Below, piece after piece: positions 25,801-33,348 of a stretch of DNA of 64,000 nt. Below the pieces are notes generated by a model. That model saw only the letters and a list, made by a program, of their open reading frames with translations. It was not told where the DNA came from and ran no database searches. This stretch comes from Aurelia coerulea (taxonomy: Eukaryota > Cnidaria > Scyphozoa > Semaeostomeae > Ulmaridae). Numbering within the stretch: position 1 is the first letter of the stretch; each line of letters starts with the position of its first letter. The DNA lies in NCBI GenBank assembly GCA_039566865.1, contig CM076960.1, forward strand, positions 14,546,501 to 14,610,500, written 5' to 3'. The translations under genes were made by a program, and so were the position numbers.

Positions 25801-26280
25801 GTTTAGCTAGAATTGCTAAACGTTCTTTGAAGAGTAAATATTCCAAGGACAAAGGTATTGCTGAACCTGTCTGTTACCAACCTTACCCCCCGACAAAAAG
25901 CGGTCAACAGCGGTGACAACACAAGAGTAATGTGTCTCGTACAATGAGCGATTTCTATACTGCATTGTTTAATTTGAATGGCTTCTTAAACAATAACCCA
26001 GGTGTTTGAGTAGTCCCACGACACCTCATATTTACCAGCAAACCTCAGATATACCGGCACCTCAAATTTACAGGCTCGCGCTACGGTGATATATGGGGAA
26101 TCTTGTGCACTGCACTTCTCCTGCCAACTTACCGCTCTTGGCTGTATGTTTTGCAGAATCCGATAGATGCTCTATAAACTCTGTTTTACATTTGAATTTC
26201 AGAGCACACTGACGACAATGAAAATCCGTGTTTTGTTTGAATCGAAGGCATGTATCTCCCCTCACCACTTCGGCCATCAT
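333..26280 (-). CDS. Roco-type protein with C2H2 fingers, ankyrin repeats and Roc GTPase domain (partial, 7 exons)
   Basis: Exons: 26280-26133, 12997-12506, 11563-11408, 9398-9315, 5999-5817, 2121-1859 and 1005-333. All have GT/AG borders and matching phases, giving 666 residues. Residues 22-45 and 56-79 are two C2H2-like fingers, both spaced C-2-C-12-H-6-H. Ankyrin repeats occupy about 80-200. The Roc domain has P-loop GHVGAGKSS (328-336), TEGI (353-356), DFAGH (466-470) and THAD (529-532). Known of the family: Roco proteins carry Roc followed by COR and act as GTP-regulated scaffolds or kinases; DAPK-type members combine ankyrin and Roc. The COR and later exons must lie left of base 1. The start ATG is well supported because an in-frame TGA lies nine codons upstream (26308-26310). 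The ligand and pathway cannot be inferred. Confidence is high for the exon chain and moderate for the Roco label. Confidence 0.88.
1337..1560. mobile_element. Diverged fragment of ACCGGGTGTCC family B
   Basis: Starts ACCAGGTGTCCCC, followed by the family's CAGATTTG and CGATAGTTAACTTG. No matching right end is visible. Confidence 0.5.
1859..2121 (-). CDS. Roco gene exon 6: Roc switch I and long insert
   Basis: Residues 355-442. It starts by completing TEGI (G2) and continues with an Asp/Glu/Ser-rich stretch of about 80 residues before the G3 motif in exon 7, a longer spacing than in Ras-like GTPases. It is phase 0 at its end. The acceptor is TTGTAG and the donor GTAAAG. Confidence 0.85.
3001..3436 (+). 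mobile_element. LINE RT C-terminal fragment, left part
   Basis: Translates as ISRAMGMLRYA, then VEPHFRNCCLVWG and LQKLQNRAARIV, the thumb/C-terminal region typical of CR1/L2/Jockey-like LINEs. It contains a stop codon and is 5'-truncated. It continues at 3784. Confidence 0.8.
3437..3783 (-). mobile_element. LINE 3' end inserted in opposite sense
   Basis: The minus strand reads MRTSNGQRAFSYRGAGVWN, a LINE C-terminus, ending in a (AAATG/AAATGAATG)-type tail at the left. It interrupts the plus-strand LINE between its SRSLRNT and DTDLRIP segments. A short ACATTTC occurs at both ends and may be the target duplication. Confidence 0.7.
3784..4165 (+). mobile_element. LINE RT C-terminal fragment, right part and tail
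   Basis: Continues the copy at 3001-3436 with DTDLRIPRFTTSYGQRSF and VWNKQSTEIKNAPS, a stop, a 3' UTR and an (AAATG)n tail at 4138-4165. Confidence 0.75.
4359..4864. mobile_element. Foldback MITE, GCATAGGTTCC family
   Basis: Starts GCATAGGTTCCAAATC and ends with GAACCTATGC. The arms are long imperfect inverted repeats. Relatives lie at 11600-12122, 33349-33839 and 49345-50492. It is noncoding. Confidence 0.8.
4865..5391. other. Roco intron, nothing recognised
   Basis: AT-rich intron with short polyA runs. The small ORF at 5146 is low-complexity and has no support. Confidence 0.5.
5392..5650. mobile_element. CCCGGGGGTACT-type element
   Basis: Begins CCCCGGGGGTACTGGGG, the same start as the inserts at 14700, 30349 and 60880. 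The right limit is uncertain. It holds short GTTACAAT repeats. Confidence 0.45.
5817..5999 (-). CDS. Roco gene exon 5: Roc P-loop
   Basis: Residues 294-354. It holds a helix leading into the beta strand ILVLG and the P-loop GHVGAGKSS, which is the Walker A of the Roc GTPase, and ends at the TEG of switch I. The acceptor is TTTTAG and the donor GTAAGG. A foldback element begins within about 20 bp of the acceptor. Confidence 0.92.
6015..6621. mobile_element. Foldback family A (ACCGGGTGAGT ends), left end eroded
   Basis: The right end CTCACCCGGT is at 6612-6621. The left arm is recognisable from its match to 8135-8300 but has lost its terminus next to the Roco exon 5 acceptor. Confidence 0.7.
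6729..7895. mobile_element. 1.17-kb foldback element, TTAAGGTAAC family
   Basis: Ends TTAAGGTAACTCTGC and GCAGAGTTACCTTAA. Most of its length forms two inverted arms with a small loop near 7250-7330. Short ORFs on both strands mirror each other and are artefacts of the palindrome. A second copy is at 57209-59065. Confidence 0.88.
8120..8750. mobile_element. Foldback family A, complete copy
   Basis: 631 bp, with ends ACCGGGTGAGT and CTCACCCGGT. The arms are long imperfect inverted repeats. It sits in the Roco intron between exons 4 and 5. Confidence 0.88.
8751..9314. other. Roco intron, nothing recognised
   Basis: AT-rich, with no repeat end or coding signal that I can support. Confidence 0.5.
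9315..9398 (-). CDS. Roco gene exon 4: charged linker
   Basis: Residues 266-293, a short exon containing an acidic/basic segment (MSQEEERVAKAR). The acceptor is CTGCAG and the donor GTATCT. It is supported mainly by phase continuity with exons 3 and 5, so confidence is slightly lower. Confidence 0.72.
9522..9864. mobile_element. MITE with GCAACCTCGT ends
   Basis: Left end GCAACCTCGTACCCC, right end GGGAACGAGGTTGC. The last 77 bp (9788-9864) form a strong hairpin around GGGTATCTGTTG. The interior is rich in TTCGAA/ATTCGAA words. Confidence 0.65.
10738..11342. mobile_element. Foldback family A, third copy
   Basis: Starts AGGGTGAGT (degenerate end) and ends CTCACCCGGT. It is homologous to 8120-8750 along its length and lies about 65 bp from the Roco exon 3 donor. 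Confidence 0.8.
11408..11563 (-). CDS. Roco gene exon 3: linker
   Basis: Residues 214-265, ending in a Gln/Thr/Ser-rich low-complexity stretch. The acceptor is TTTGCAG and the donor GTTAGT; phase 1 matches on both sides. Foldback elements lie 37 bp upstream and about 65 bp downstream, so the exon is tightly bracketed by palindromes. Confidence 0.8.
11600..12122. mobile_element. Foldback MITE, GCATAGGTTCC family
   Basis: Ends GCACAGGTTCC and GGAGCCTATGC, with inverted arms as in 4359-4864. It lies 37 bp upstream of Roco exon 3. Confidence 0.8.
12506..12997 (-). CDS. Roco gene exon 2: second finger and ankyrin repeats
   Basis: Residues 50-213. It opens with a second finger (C56, C59, H72, H79), spaced exactly like the first. 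Ankyrin signatures follow: GYSPLH near 124-129, GSTPLHLAA near 157-165, and GQTAFDMA near the end. The acceptor is TTGCAG and the donor GTAAGT. Confidence 0.9.
12998..13675. other. Roco intron 1, left part
   Basis: No coding signal or repeat end recognised before the LINE begins near 13676. Confidence 0.4.
13676..14285 (+). mobile_element. LINE family E, RT fragment (left part)
   Basis: Translates as SCGVPQGSILGPLLF (RT motif B) and ISYADDTVVYC (motif C), then a broken segment and YKYLGVHLDKHMNLQQHFEK. A stop near 13935 and frame breaks mark it as dead. It is interrupted by LINE B and resumes at about 16920. Confidence 0.82.
14700..15034. mobile_element. 335-bp CCCGGGGG element with CCCTGTCGCATAA minisatellite
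   Basis: Inserted in the LINE B reading frame. TATGTAATC at 14691-14699 is repeated at 15035-15043, and removing the insert restores the frame from ELCN to LSIS. It opens with CC, a G-run and TACTT. Inside are six exact CCCTGTCGCATAA units (14766, 14798, 14860, 14923, 14956, 14988) and a degenerate seventh at 15020. Confidence 0.85.
15044..16517 (+). pseudogene. LINE B reverse transcriptase (broken)
   Basis: Non-LTR reverse transcriptase. RT motif A is ILIDLQKAFDTIDH, motif B is GVPQGSILGPL, and motif C is LLYADD, so the catalytic Asp residues are kept. From 15276 a 413-residue open frame remains and ends in the normal LINE C-terminus (IWNSLPSELKSATSINSFK). Upstream, the segment PLFKKGSKDDPKNYRPISLL is followed by a TAA near 15170 and a one-base frameshift near 15285, so the full protein cannot be made. 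No endonuclease domain is present (5'-truncated). The clade is not assigned; it is CR1/L2/Jockey-like. Confidence 0.85.
16826..16919. repeat. (TACA)n microsatellite
   Basis: About 22 units of ACAT/TACA, the 3' tail of LINE B. The minus-strand YVCM ORF is only this repeat. Confidence 0.95.
16920..17208 (+). mobile_element. LINE family E, C-terminal part
   Basis: Reads NNSSLILPSIKTGTGKRSF and FNKLPKDIRDEESLVRFKHK, then a stop: the end of a LINE ORF2. It resumes directly after the TACA tail of LINE B. About 60-100 residues between the two parts are missing. Confidence 0.72.
17341..17371. repeat. (ATT)n microsatellite
   Basis: Short run of TTA/ATT units. Confidence 0.9.
17372..17929. other. Intron sequence, nothing recognised
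   Basis: No ORF with family likeness and no clear repeat ends. Confidence 0.4.
17930..18120. mobile_element. Repeat shared with 26390-26640, then a CTCGTCCCCAGGG hairpin
   Basis: Shares GGACACTTGGGGG-like and AATAGAAATAAACAATG segments with 26390-26640. Bases 18047-18112 contain CCTCGTCCCCAGGGCCTT and the inverted AAGGCCCTG. Confidence 0.5.
18121..19306. other. Intron sequence, nothing recognised
   Basis: AT-rich sequence with no supported ORF or element boundary. Confidence 0.4.
19314..20820. mobile_element. 1507-bp nonautonomous TIR element, CAAGGGCGCC ends
   Basis: TIRs of at least 34 bp (CAAGGGCGCCTACCTTGTAG onward) are flanked by the direct repeat TGGAAAG (19307-19313 and 20821-20827). 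No transposase-like protein was seen. A 303-bp palindromic element is nested at 19768-20070. Confidence 0.88.
19768..20070. mobile_element. 303-bp MITE, CCTGTAC ends, nested
   Basis: Ends CCTGTACGAAAATACAAGGC and its inverse with one mismatch. The interior is built of many GCCTTGTA/TACAAGGC words on both strands. Confidence 0.8.
20828..21521. other. Intron sequence, nothing recognised
   Basis: No supported gene or repeat end before the hairpin at 21531. Confidence 0.4.
21531..21618. mobile_element. 88-bp hairpin MITE, TAGCC family
   Basis: Arms TAGCCTGCGTGCAGACTTTA and inverse, nearly perfect. TTTGCTGGG flanks both sides (21522-21530, 21619-21627), a 9-bp target duplication. Confidence 0.92.
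21787..22126. mobile_element. 340-bp MITE, GGGTGGTTCCAG ends
   Basis: Ends GGGTGGTTCCAG and CTGGAACCTCCC, each next to a C or G run and CTATGGAAGA/TCTTCCATAG. The interior repeats the word AAATCC. Confidence 0.75.
22580..23007. mobile_element. Palindrome-ended element, TACACG plus T-run
   Basis: Left TACACGTTTTTTTTT then ATAAGAAACT, right AGTTTCTTATAAAAA then CGTGTA. It is internal to the 3.9-kb element. AAGAAACT words recur through 22600-23900. Confidence 0.65.
23095..24060. repeat. Three diverged direct repeats inside the 3.9-kb element
   Basis: AGTACTGAAAGTTT, then GAGTTTCTTA and CATAACAATCTTCATG-like blocks recur at about 23095, 23400 and 23895. Confidence 0.6.
25113..25400. repeat. 118-bp tandem repeat, about 2.5 units
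   Basis: TTAATAACCCTTCCTTAC starts at 25113 and 25231; a variant starts at 25349. A single related unit is at 24080-24210. Confidence 0.8.
26133..26280 (-). CDS. Roco gene exon 1: start codon and first C2H2-like finger
   Basis: Residues 1-49 plus one base. It starts with two Met codons and contains C22, C25, H38 and H45. The donor is GTAAGT at 26132. A 3.9-kb transposon ends only 44 bp inside the intron. Phase 1 joins exon 2 cleanly although the intron is about 13 kb. Confidence 0.85.
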
Positions 26281-26307
26281 AACAATTTTTTTGAATCTCG
26301 ATCTGAA

Positions 26308-26380
26308 TCAACCTAGTTCCCAGGGTGTTCTGACGTCATACGCTGGTCACGAAAATGTCTATTTTTTATATATATACTAG
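26308..26380 (-). promoter_or_regulatory. Candidate promoter of the Roco gene
   Basis: On the minus strand a TATA-like TATATATAAAAA lies at 26361-26374, about 80-95 bp before the start codon. A palindromic CRE-type TGACGTCA lies at 26331-26338, near the expected start point. The in-frame TGA at 26308-26310 closes the leader. The motifs are visible; their function is inference. Confidence 0.3.
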
Positions 26381-26389
26381 CTGTTAATA

Positions 26390-26645
26390 TAGTTAAGTGA
26401 GTGCTGGGGGGCAAGGGGTGCGATCGACCCTCAAATAGACCTTTTAGCTATTCTGAAAAGAATCGATCGAACCTCCCTTATAAAAATGTATAAAAATAAT
26501 GCTCGATCCAGGCTCTTTTGTAGAAAAGCTAAAAGGTCTATTGTTGGCTAGAACAAAGACCTTTTGTTCGAAACAATAGGAATAAACAATGTTTTTTAAC
26601 TGAAACAATATAGCTTCCCCCCCCCCAATATTTGGCTAAGTGTCC
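26390..26645. mobile_element. Repeat shared with 17930-18045, carrying a nested MITE
   Basis: GGGGGCAAGGGGTGCGAT and AATAGGAATAAACAATG match the other copy. The 109-bp AATAGACC element splits it at 26434-26542. Confidence 0.55.
26434..26542. mobile_element. 109-bp MITE, AATAGACCTTTTAGCT ends
   Basis: Left AATAGACCTTTTAGCTATTC, right AGCTAAAAGGTCTATT, and no coding capacity. It is the intact form of the element split at 2732/4267. Confidence 0.8.
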
Positions 26646-27470
26646 GCCACTGTTGCCTGTAAATCCTTTGAGTGTAAAACAATGCAAAAATATGACAAAT
26701 TTAGAAATTTCAAGACATTCGCAGTAGCATAACTACAGTATTCATCACAAAAAATTCAGATAGAATTAATTCATGTTCATTGTTGAAAAGTTCTCCTGGA
26801 CTTCGTGTACTTCTACTTTTGGATGGCACCTCACATGGCCAGACCAATGTTTACATGCACTGCACTCTTGAAGGAGAAATAAACAAATTTCCAAAAGACT
26901 GTTCATTTATTGCTTCCAATTGCATTGATCAGCATCAGAGGTACTGCTAATAGTATGGTCATAATAAACTGTTCAATTTTCCATAGTATAACAGATGTTT
27001 TCACTGTTATCAGCAAAAATAGCCAAATAGCTGTATCATCATGTAACAAGCTTCTGAATGTTTTTTTCAATGGTGTACTCAACAGGTTTTACATGAATAA
27101 AAACAGCTTTGTTCGAAGACTTCCTCAGTGCACTATCTGTGGTCTCAACAGTTGTTCATCAGTCCATTATGAATTCAATGAAGGTGACAATGCGTGAATA
27201 ATGTCACAAGGCAAATAACAATGCTGATCCAATGCTGGTCTTTGTTTACAAGAATGTCACTGGTTTAGTAATGATGACCCAATGCTGCTTTTTACAGTAA
27301 TGTCACAAGTCAACTGGCCTTTTACTCCTGCAGCAAATAGAAAAATTGGATAAATAACAAACAAATGTTGGCATTTTGTGAAAATTAATTGGCGCAAGAC
27401 ATGTCACTTGAGATTCTACCTACGATGGTTGTAAGCCAATGAAGCCAATGCCATAAAGGCGCATTGCCTT
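26646..27470. other. Intergenic, nothing recognised
   Basis: AT-rich; short ORFs only. Confidence 0.4.
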
Positions 27471-27800
27471 TCGAGGAGGGGGGGGAGGGGTACATGAGTT
27501 GTGGATGGACGGGGTCTGTGGCCCGGTTTTCAGAAAGGTACCCTCTTCTAATTGCCAAAACTTAAACTATTCTAATTGCGAATTTCAGCCAAACCCGACC
27601 CATGCTTATGGAAAATCTGCCAAAAGGACCCTTGTTTAGAGAATTTTTGGCCCAAATGCCCACCCAGATGGGTGGCACATACCCGTTCCCTGAACATGTT
27701 ATGTACTGCCCCCGGGTGCCTTTCAGGAGATTCTTCATTAAAAAATGCATCCCCTCGGTGCAGGTTTCCTGTTGCAAACATCTCCTGACAAGAGCAAAAA
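27471..27800. mobile_element. G-run GTAC element, uncertain
   Basis: A G-run followed by TACATGAG begins a GC-richer block that ends near CCCCCGGGTGCC. It resembles the CCCGGGGG-TACT group, but its ends are not defined. Overlapping ORFs on both strands look fortuitous. Confidence 0.3.
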
Positions 27801-28335
27801 GAAAAACACGGAAAATCTTGTTACACTAACGTAGATGCTATGTGGCCTAACCCCACTATTCCTTGCGATTATTGTCTAAATTTCGAACATTGTACATTGA
27901 TTCCATTCACTAAAACGGTTATACCCAGCATATTTCTGTTTTTTGTGCAAGGACAAGCAACCTCAAGCAACAAGGGCTAGTAGGCCCACGACAGCTTCCC
28001 GTCTCTGAAACATTTCAGCTGGACAACCAATTCCATGAATGGAAAAAAACAGAGAAAATAAAAAGAAAGCCTCTTTACTTACCAAAGTTTGTCAAATCGA
28101 CTTCTTCTTGACCTCCAAAGTCAGCTTCCTTCTTTTAAAAAATCGAAGGTTGTAAAGCAAGTAGCAGAACCGACGTGGTAAACAAAGGCCTTCCTTATGC
28201 CACGTAGCTAGTTGTTGTTGGTAGCAACAAAAGCAACATGAAAGAGTCATGGCTATTGTTCCTCTGTTTCCTTTGTTTACAAAGTCCCCCGTATATTCTG
28301 GAATGAATCTGATTTAAATGTCAGCTTCGCTACGC
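27801..28335. other. Intergenic, nothing recognised
   Basis: No supported features. Confidence 0.4.
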
Positions 28336-28488
28336 TCGCTGCAATTACTACTTTACCTACAAACTACTCTACAATACTACAAGGACGATGCCACGAGGAG
28401 CAAAAGTCTATGTCTACCCCATGGCATTGTTTTAAAATAAATGCTAAACTGCATACAATTTTACATAGATAAATGTCTAGTAGATTCA
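28336..28488 (-). mobile_element. LINE family A 3' UTR fragment
   Basis: The minus strand carries AATGCCATGGGGTAGACATA and GACTTTTGCTCC, as at 52600. It is cut by the 976-bp element at 28498. Confidence 0.72.
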
Positions 28489-28497
28489 CCATAACAA

Positions 28498-29355
28498 TAG
28501 CCTGCGTGCAAACTCTGGCCTAGGCAAAAACATAAGATCCTCTTGGATGATTACAAAGTCCGTCCTGAGCTAAGCAAGCATAAGAAAATCTGAAAATTGA
28601 TTTCTTCATAACCCCAAATGATCGCTTTTAGCTCCAGAGTGTTGCTCCTAAAGGCGCCTTCAATAGAAAATCAAGCGCCTTGTATGTCTCAAATTAGATG
28701 TCATGTGAGATTTCCAATAATACAAAATTGCTTATGTTTATGCAGAACTCTGCAGAACGTTTCTATTTGCAGGCATCTAGTTTGAGACAAGTAGTTACGA
28801 AAATAACCTCTGTGCAGAATCGTATGCATGAAGATGTTTTGGTTCAGTGTGATCACGTGCCTTTCCGCAGTTAATGGAGCCATTGTTTGCTGGGATCCTG
28901 CACCTTTCCTCTCAACTTCACCTGCGACGTTTGCATCCGTAGCTGTGTAGGAGGAGGGTCCTTCTACCATCGGTGATGCTGCGAATGCTAGCCTCTGTGC
29001 AGGCCGCCGGTTACATCATCCTCTAAACTTGACTTATTTGCTTAATGAATACTATCAATAAGTGGCTAATGATTCGTTCGTTCTAGAAAACGATTGTTTT
29101 AACATAATTAAGCTACTAATGACGTCAAGAACGTGCCAATTCTGCGTAAATTTGTTGTTGTGCCAGGGTAAACATCATGGTGATTTATCCATCTTCCGGT
29201 GTCAAATCTGTCTAACATGAAATAAGCCGACGTCAAATGTTGCTAAAGGATCGCGGAAAACTTCTGTCTTGTATGCGCTTTCTGCGCGCTTTCTTTATTT
29301 CAGTGCCAATTAGCAGAGATAAAACGTTAATTAATTGTTTTAACGAGCGTGACGG

Positions 29356-29386
<31 letters not shown>

Positions 29387-29473
29387 GACTGACCTGGAGC
29401 CCCCTCTTAGATTACAAAGTTGGACTTTGTAATCAAAAATGAAAGGAAGAGTCTGCACGCAGGCTAGAGGCTA
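28498..29473. mobile_element. 976-bp TAGCC-family element with 9-bp target duplication
   Basis: Left TAGCCTGCGTGCAAACTC; right GAGTCTGCACGCAGGCTA plus GAGGCTA. CCATAACAA flanks both sides (28489-28497, 29474-29482). The interior has a (CTTT)n run and no recognised transposase. Confidence 0.82.
29361..29391. repeat. (CTTT)n microsatellite
   Basis: About seven CTTT units within the 976-bp element. Confidence 0.9.
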
Positions 29474-29482
29474 CCATAACAA

Positions 29483-30330
29483 TAACAGTCCCTTTACTTT
29501 TAATCTCATTGAATTGCATTGATATCGTATTTCGTATGTATCGTTTGTGTGAAACAGAGCGCTTTTCAGTTCAGGAGCGAAACTACGCATGTAATAAATC
29601 TACCTTGCACAAAAAGATTCTCAGAATGACGTCATATCGCGCAGCACACGCAGCACACGCAAACGCAGGAAACAACGAACGTCTTTTATCTGCATCGAGC
29701 TCTAATATGAAGTTTCGGCACTTTCTTTAGAATATTTACTTTCCTCACTTTTGAGAGTAACTTCGAACCGTCGTCATCAGGAAAATTGGGTCCATTCGAG
29801 AACATCACTATCAATTTCATCAGAAGTATTACAAATTCAACAAAATAAAATTTTGGAAAGTTTTTAGGAATAATTGTGAAAATTACTGTGGGAGGCTAGA
29901 AATGTATCAAAGAATAAATCTGCCCTTGATTTTTAATGTCATTCTTTTCTGTCACTTATTTTGCCACACTCTTTTTTATAAGAACATTGTTCAAATTTTA
30001 AGAATATTATAAGAATATTGCTCAGCCTCAGCTCGCATATTTGTGTCTCGTTTTTCAGCAGTTGCCTGTTTTGCGATGTTCATAACAGAGAACCGCATGA
30101 CTGACATATCTCATTTCTTCAAAAAGCATGTTTAAAACTTTACGATTGTTAAGAACATTCTTATTGTTATAATTGCTTAAATTTTCTTTTCGTTTGACCA
30201 TTTCCTCGGAATGACATTTCTTTCAAATATGTTCCCCTGAAACCATATCAGATTTGAAAAAACAAGACCACTTTAAGACTATGTTCAGTCTCAAAACGAA
30301 GATTTCTTAACCCTAATCCATATGGGCTTT
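29483..30330. other. Intergenic, nothing recognised
   Basis: The small ORF at 29509 has no family likeness. TGACGTCA occurs at about 29628. Confidence 0.4.
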
Positions 30331-30348
30331 TTTCGGGCTACCATTTAT

Positions 30349-30520
30349 GGGGGGGGGGGTACTTATCGGGGGTTAAAACGAAAAAACGCAATTTTCATCG
30401 AAAATTCTCCACCAGTAGCCTATCTTAATAGACAGGGGCTTGGCTTATGTAAAAATCTTGGCTCAAAGGGGAGGGCCTTAACAGAGAGGAGACTTAATAG
30501 AGAGGGGGCTTAAGGTAGTA
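30349..30520. mobile_element. G-run TACTT element
   Basis: A G-run followed by TACTTATCGGGGG, then CTTAATAGAC/CTTAATAGAG repeats with GGGG blocks. The right limit is uncertain. Confidence 0.45.
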
Positions 30521-31659
30521 AACAACACTAAATTTTTGGAAAATACTTTTGTGCCCCAAAATCCTTTGAGTTTGCTTTTCTAGACCAAAAATCTATCGTA
30601 GATTATGATTATTTAAACATCTTAATAGTAACGACAGGAAAAAAGTGAAAATAATCTAACTGAGAATATGCAAAGGATTTCCTTTATCAAAATCAATCAA
30701 TCAATTGTATTCTCCCAAGGAATTTCTTGACTTTTGGCGATCTAAGGGTTGGCTTTTTCTAAGTGGATGGATAGTTATAAAGGATACGTTTATTCGGTTC
30801 ATGAGCATTTAAACTGTCTGCAGTTTCATTACAAAAGATGCATCAACAAAGTCCCACCTTCAATGGCATTGCCATTGGGTGGATATGCCCATCCCAGTTT
30901 TCACAAAGTTCATTCTTATAATTTCTCAAAATCCGGTAAAACAACTTTGGGGAGGGGTGAATCTTCATTGATTGGGAACTTTTGTGATAACTGGCTGATA
31001 ATTGAATTATGAATTCCGTTTATGGAAATCTCGAGAAAAATCTTAAATTTCAATTTAAAATCATATCTTTTCCTTTCTAAATTGATATATACAATGTACT
31101 TCTCTGTTTCTATTTTTGTTGTGCAAAAATGGCCACTGTTACAAACAATACTGCTTGAGATGGTTGCTGTTCCGGAAATATTCAAATAGATCAAAATGAT
31201 GAAAAGGGCATTTCCCACGTTTTCAGAGAGTCTGAAGGGCGTGGTCAGGAGAATTTTTCTTGGGCCATACCTCTTCATGTTTTTCCATGCAAGTTTTTTG
31301 GGCTGGCGATGCCCCTGACCACCTTAAACAAAATTAAAATAAAATCGAGCGAGTCACACAAAAAAATTGTCAGGTACTTCCAACGCCTTTCCAAATGACT
31401 GAACTTGAGAACAATAATAATTGTCTGCGAGAAAGAAATCTTACGGCGGCCTGAATTGAAAGTCTCCTATGCTGTCAGATCATAACCAAACTTTAGGCCA
31501 GGGAAAATCAGGAAATTGAAGCACTGACAAGTATCCAATGATTCTTTGAAGTCGTTAAAACAACTCTTAAACGTTTAAATTTTGTCATACACTTTTTCAG
31601 TCATGAATCTAATTTTCAATTTGCGATCAATTCAATAGCGAAAAAGCAAATAAACCCAA
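30521..31659. other. Intergenic, mostly unassigned
   Basis: 30660-30760 resembles 23630-23760 (TTTCCTTTATCAAA). A loose hairpin GGGCGTGGTCAGGAG/CCCCTGACCACC lies at 31229-31323. Confidence 0.35.
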
Positions 31660-32870
31660 ATTACCCCTACCATACCGTGCTTACCCTACCCGACGTACTC
31701 GACCGATTATTCTTTTCTTTTTTTTTCCATTAAAAGCTTACAAAACGAATTACTAACAACACTACTTACAATATACTATACCCTACTACTAAAACAATAC
31801 CATTAGGAGCGAAAAACGATGACTACCTTATGGCAACATAAAACAGAAAAAACGAACATAGCACAATACGTAACAACTAGAGAAAGAAGAAAGAGAAAAA
31901 AAATAGGGCTTACTAAAAGAGGGATGGTGGTTGTATGATTTAGGGACTTGCTAATCAAATCGGCCAGTTTTATGGATAAAACGCAGAGTTAAAAGAAGTA
32001 TGTTTTTATTAACATCATCTGGAAGATCGTTATCACAATACATTAAAATCTTTAGTAGAACATCATTTGAAGGATTGGTGAATCCATGTGGTCGTAATAA
32101 AGAGGAAACTCCAGCGAGAAGGTCTCTTCGTAATACTTCAAAGGAAGGGCAGAGCAACAAAAAGTGTTCCGTGTCCTCAATGCCATCATTAGTTGGGCAC
32201 ATTGGGTTTATGGTATCTCTGAAATTATGCTTGAATTTGTGAAAGTTCAATTTACTGAGACCAACCCGAAGTTGTGTAAGATAAGATAGACCTGTTGGGT
32301 CGTGTATCCTGAAGACAGGTTTTGGCAGGGGGTGAATTTTTGATAGCAGCTTTGTCTTGAATGCAGCAATGGAAGGCGCGAGTCTAATTTCTGAATCCAG
32401 CTTTTTCCACTCTGAAAGGCAGTGAGGATAGAAGCTAGATTGGAATTTTTCTGTCCTTGCCCTTATTCGCCCAATGACATCCTGCTTGCGAATAGAGTAT
32501 CGTGACTGCCGTTGTGGTGGGATTGGATCTGTAGTATAGTCAGGAGCTAGATTATTTATAAACTTGTAGAACAGGGTAAGGCGTCTGCTCCACCGACGGA
32601 GACTTAGCGATTCCCAGCCAAGCTCTGCATACAGCTTCTCTCTCGACGTACCCTTCCATGTTCCTGAAACAGCAAGAGCAGCAGAATATTGAACGGACTC
32701 TAGCTTCTTCATGACATTTGGCAAAATTGTATTTCCGCTAAATTCACATACTTTTGCAGGAATATGATAAATGACATCCCCGTAGTCTAGATGTGGTTGC
32801 ACGTACAGCTTGTATATTTCATTAAGTGTATGTCTGGGGAGATAGAAAGATATTTCAACAAACCGATACC
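31660..32870 (-). mobile_element. LINE family A, 3' half
   Basis: Contains the open C-terminal ORF (32802-31951) and a 3' UTR to about 31730. It is truncated before the RT catalytic core. Confidence 0.8.
31951..32802 (-). pseudogene. LINE A ORF2 C-terminal part, frame open but truncated
   Basis: 283 codons. It reads VQPHLDYGDVIYH-like at the start, then SRYSIRKQDVIGRIRARTEK, LSEWKKLDSEIRLAPS, a Zn-knuckle-like block CPTNDGIEDTEHFLLLCPSF (C and H residues kept), and ends FIHKTGRFD, the usual end of this LINE type. The RT motifs A-C are missing because the copy is 5'-truncated. The Met at the start is incidental, not a real start. Having no stop in 283 codons suggests a fairly recent insertion. 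It lies between the two host genes. Confidence 0.82.
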
Positions 32871-33348
32871 CCTACGTGTATTCTTCTCTTGTGCCACACA
32901 GCGCACCCAATCTTATAATTATGATGTTGAACAATGGGATTCCAAGCCATTTTACATTTCAGACCACTGCACTCGTTATCTCTAATCCTACTGCTTGAAT
33001 TATCATGCAGTCTCTAACACGGGTGCCAATATGTTTCTTGACATTTAAAGCATCATACAGGCATAAAATGTGTTATAATATATTCAAAACAGAAATAGCT
33101 AGTCAAATTTATTCCAGAATAAATTCAACGACATGTTTGCAATAAATCCTTGAATTTAATACCCCATTCACATTGCAAGTTAAACCAGCTTAAACTAAAC
33201 CAGGTTATCGAAAGGGACGTTCTAATAGGTCAATCTAGCACATCTAATGCATTGATTTGCTGAAACGTAGCCTGGAGTTGATAAAGCTAGTTTAACTGTG
33301 TCAGTGTGAAGGCAGTATAAGTGGCCATCTGTGTGCTACTTTATTATA
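32871..33348. other. Intergenic, EIPR1 3' flank
   Basis: No element ends recognised; possible EIPR1 3' UTR. Confidence 0.35.
33340..33345 (-). terminator. Possible EIPR1 polyadenylation signal
   Basis: AATAAA on the minus strand, about 630 bp after the stop codon and just outside a foldback element. AT-rich sequence makes chance hits likely. Confidence 0.2.

Larger units (their letters stand above)
22165..26088. mobile_element. 3.9-kb TIR element with iteron-bearing ends
   Basis: About 66-bp TIRs (22165-22230 and 26023-26088) with a few mismatches, starting CACCGTAGCGCGAGCC. Each carries three 15-bp units of the form CCGGTAWATNTGAGG. No recognisable transposase was seen. An ORF at 25704-25916 (70 codons, NSAVDWRMHFNLASKLNE) is of unknown nature. 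The element lies in Roco intron 1, 44 bp from exon 1. Confidence 0.8.

Noticed and set aside
25704..25916. 70-codon ORF as a host gene
   Set aside because: It lies inside the 3.9-kb TIR element and I recognise no family; mentioned only as a possible element remnant.
27562..27829. Four overlapping ORFs in a GC-richer block
   Set aside because: Open on both strands because of composition; no domain likeness.
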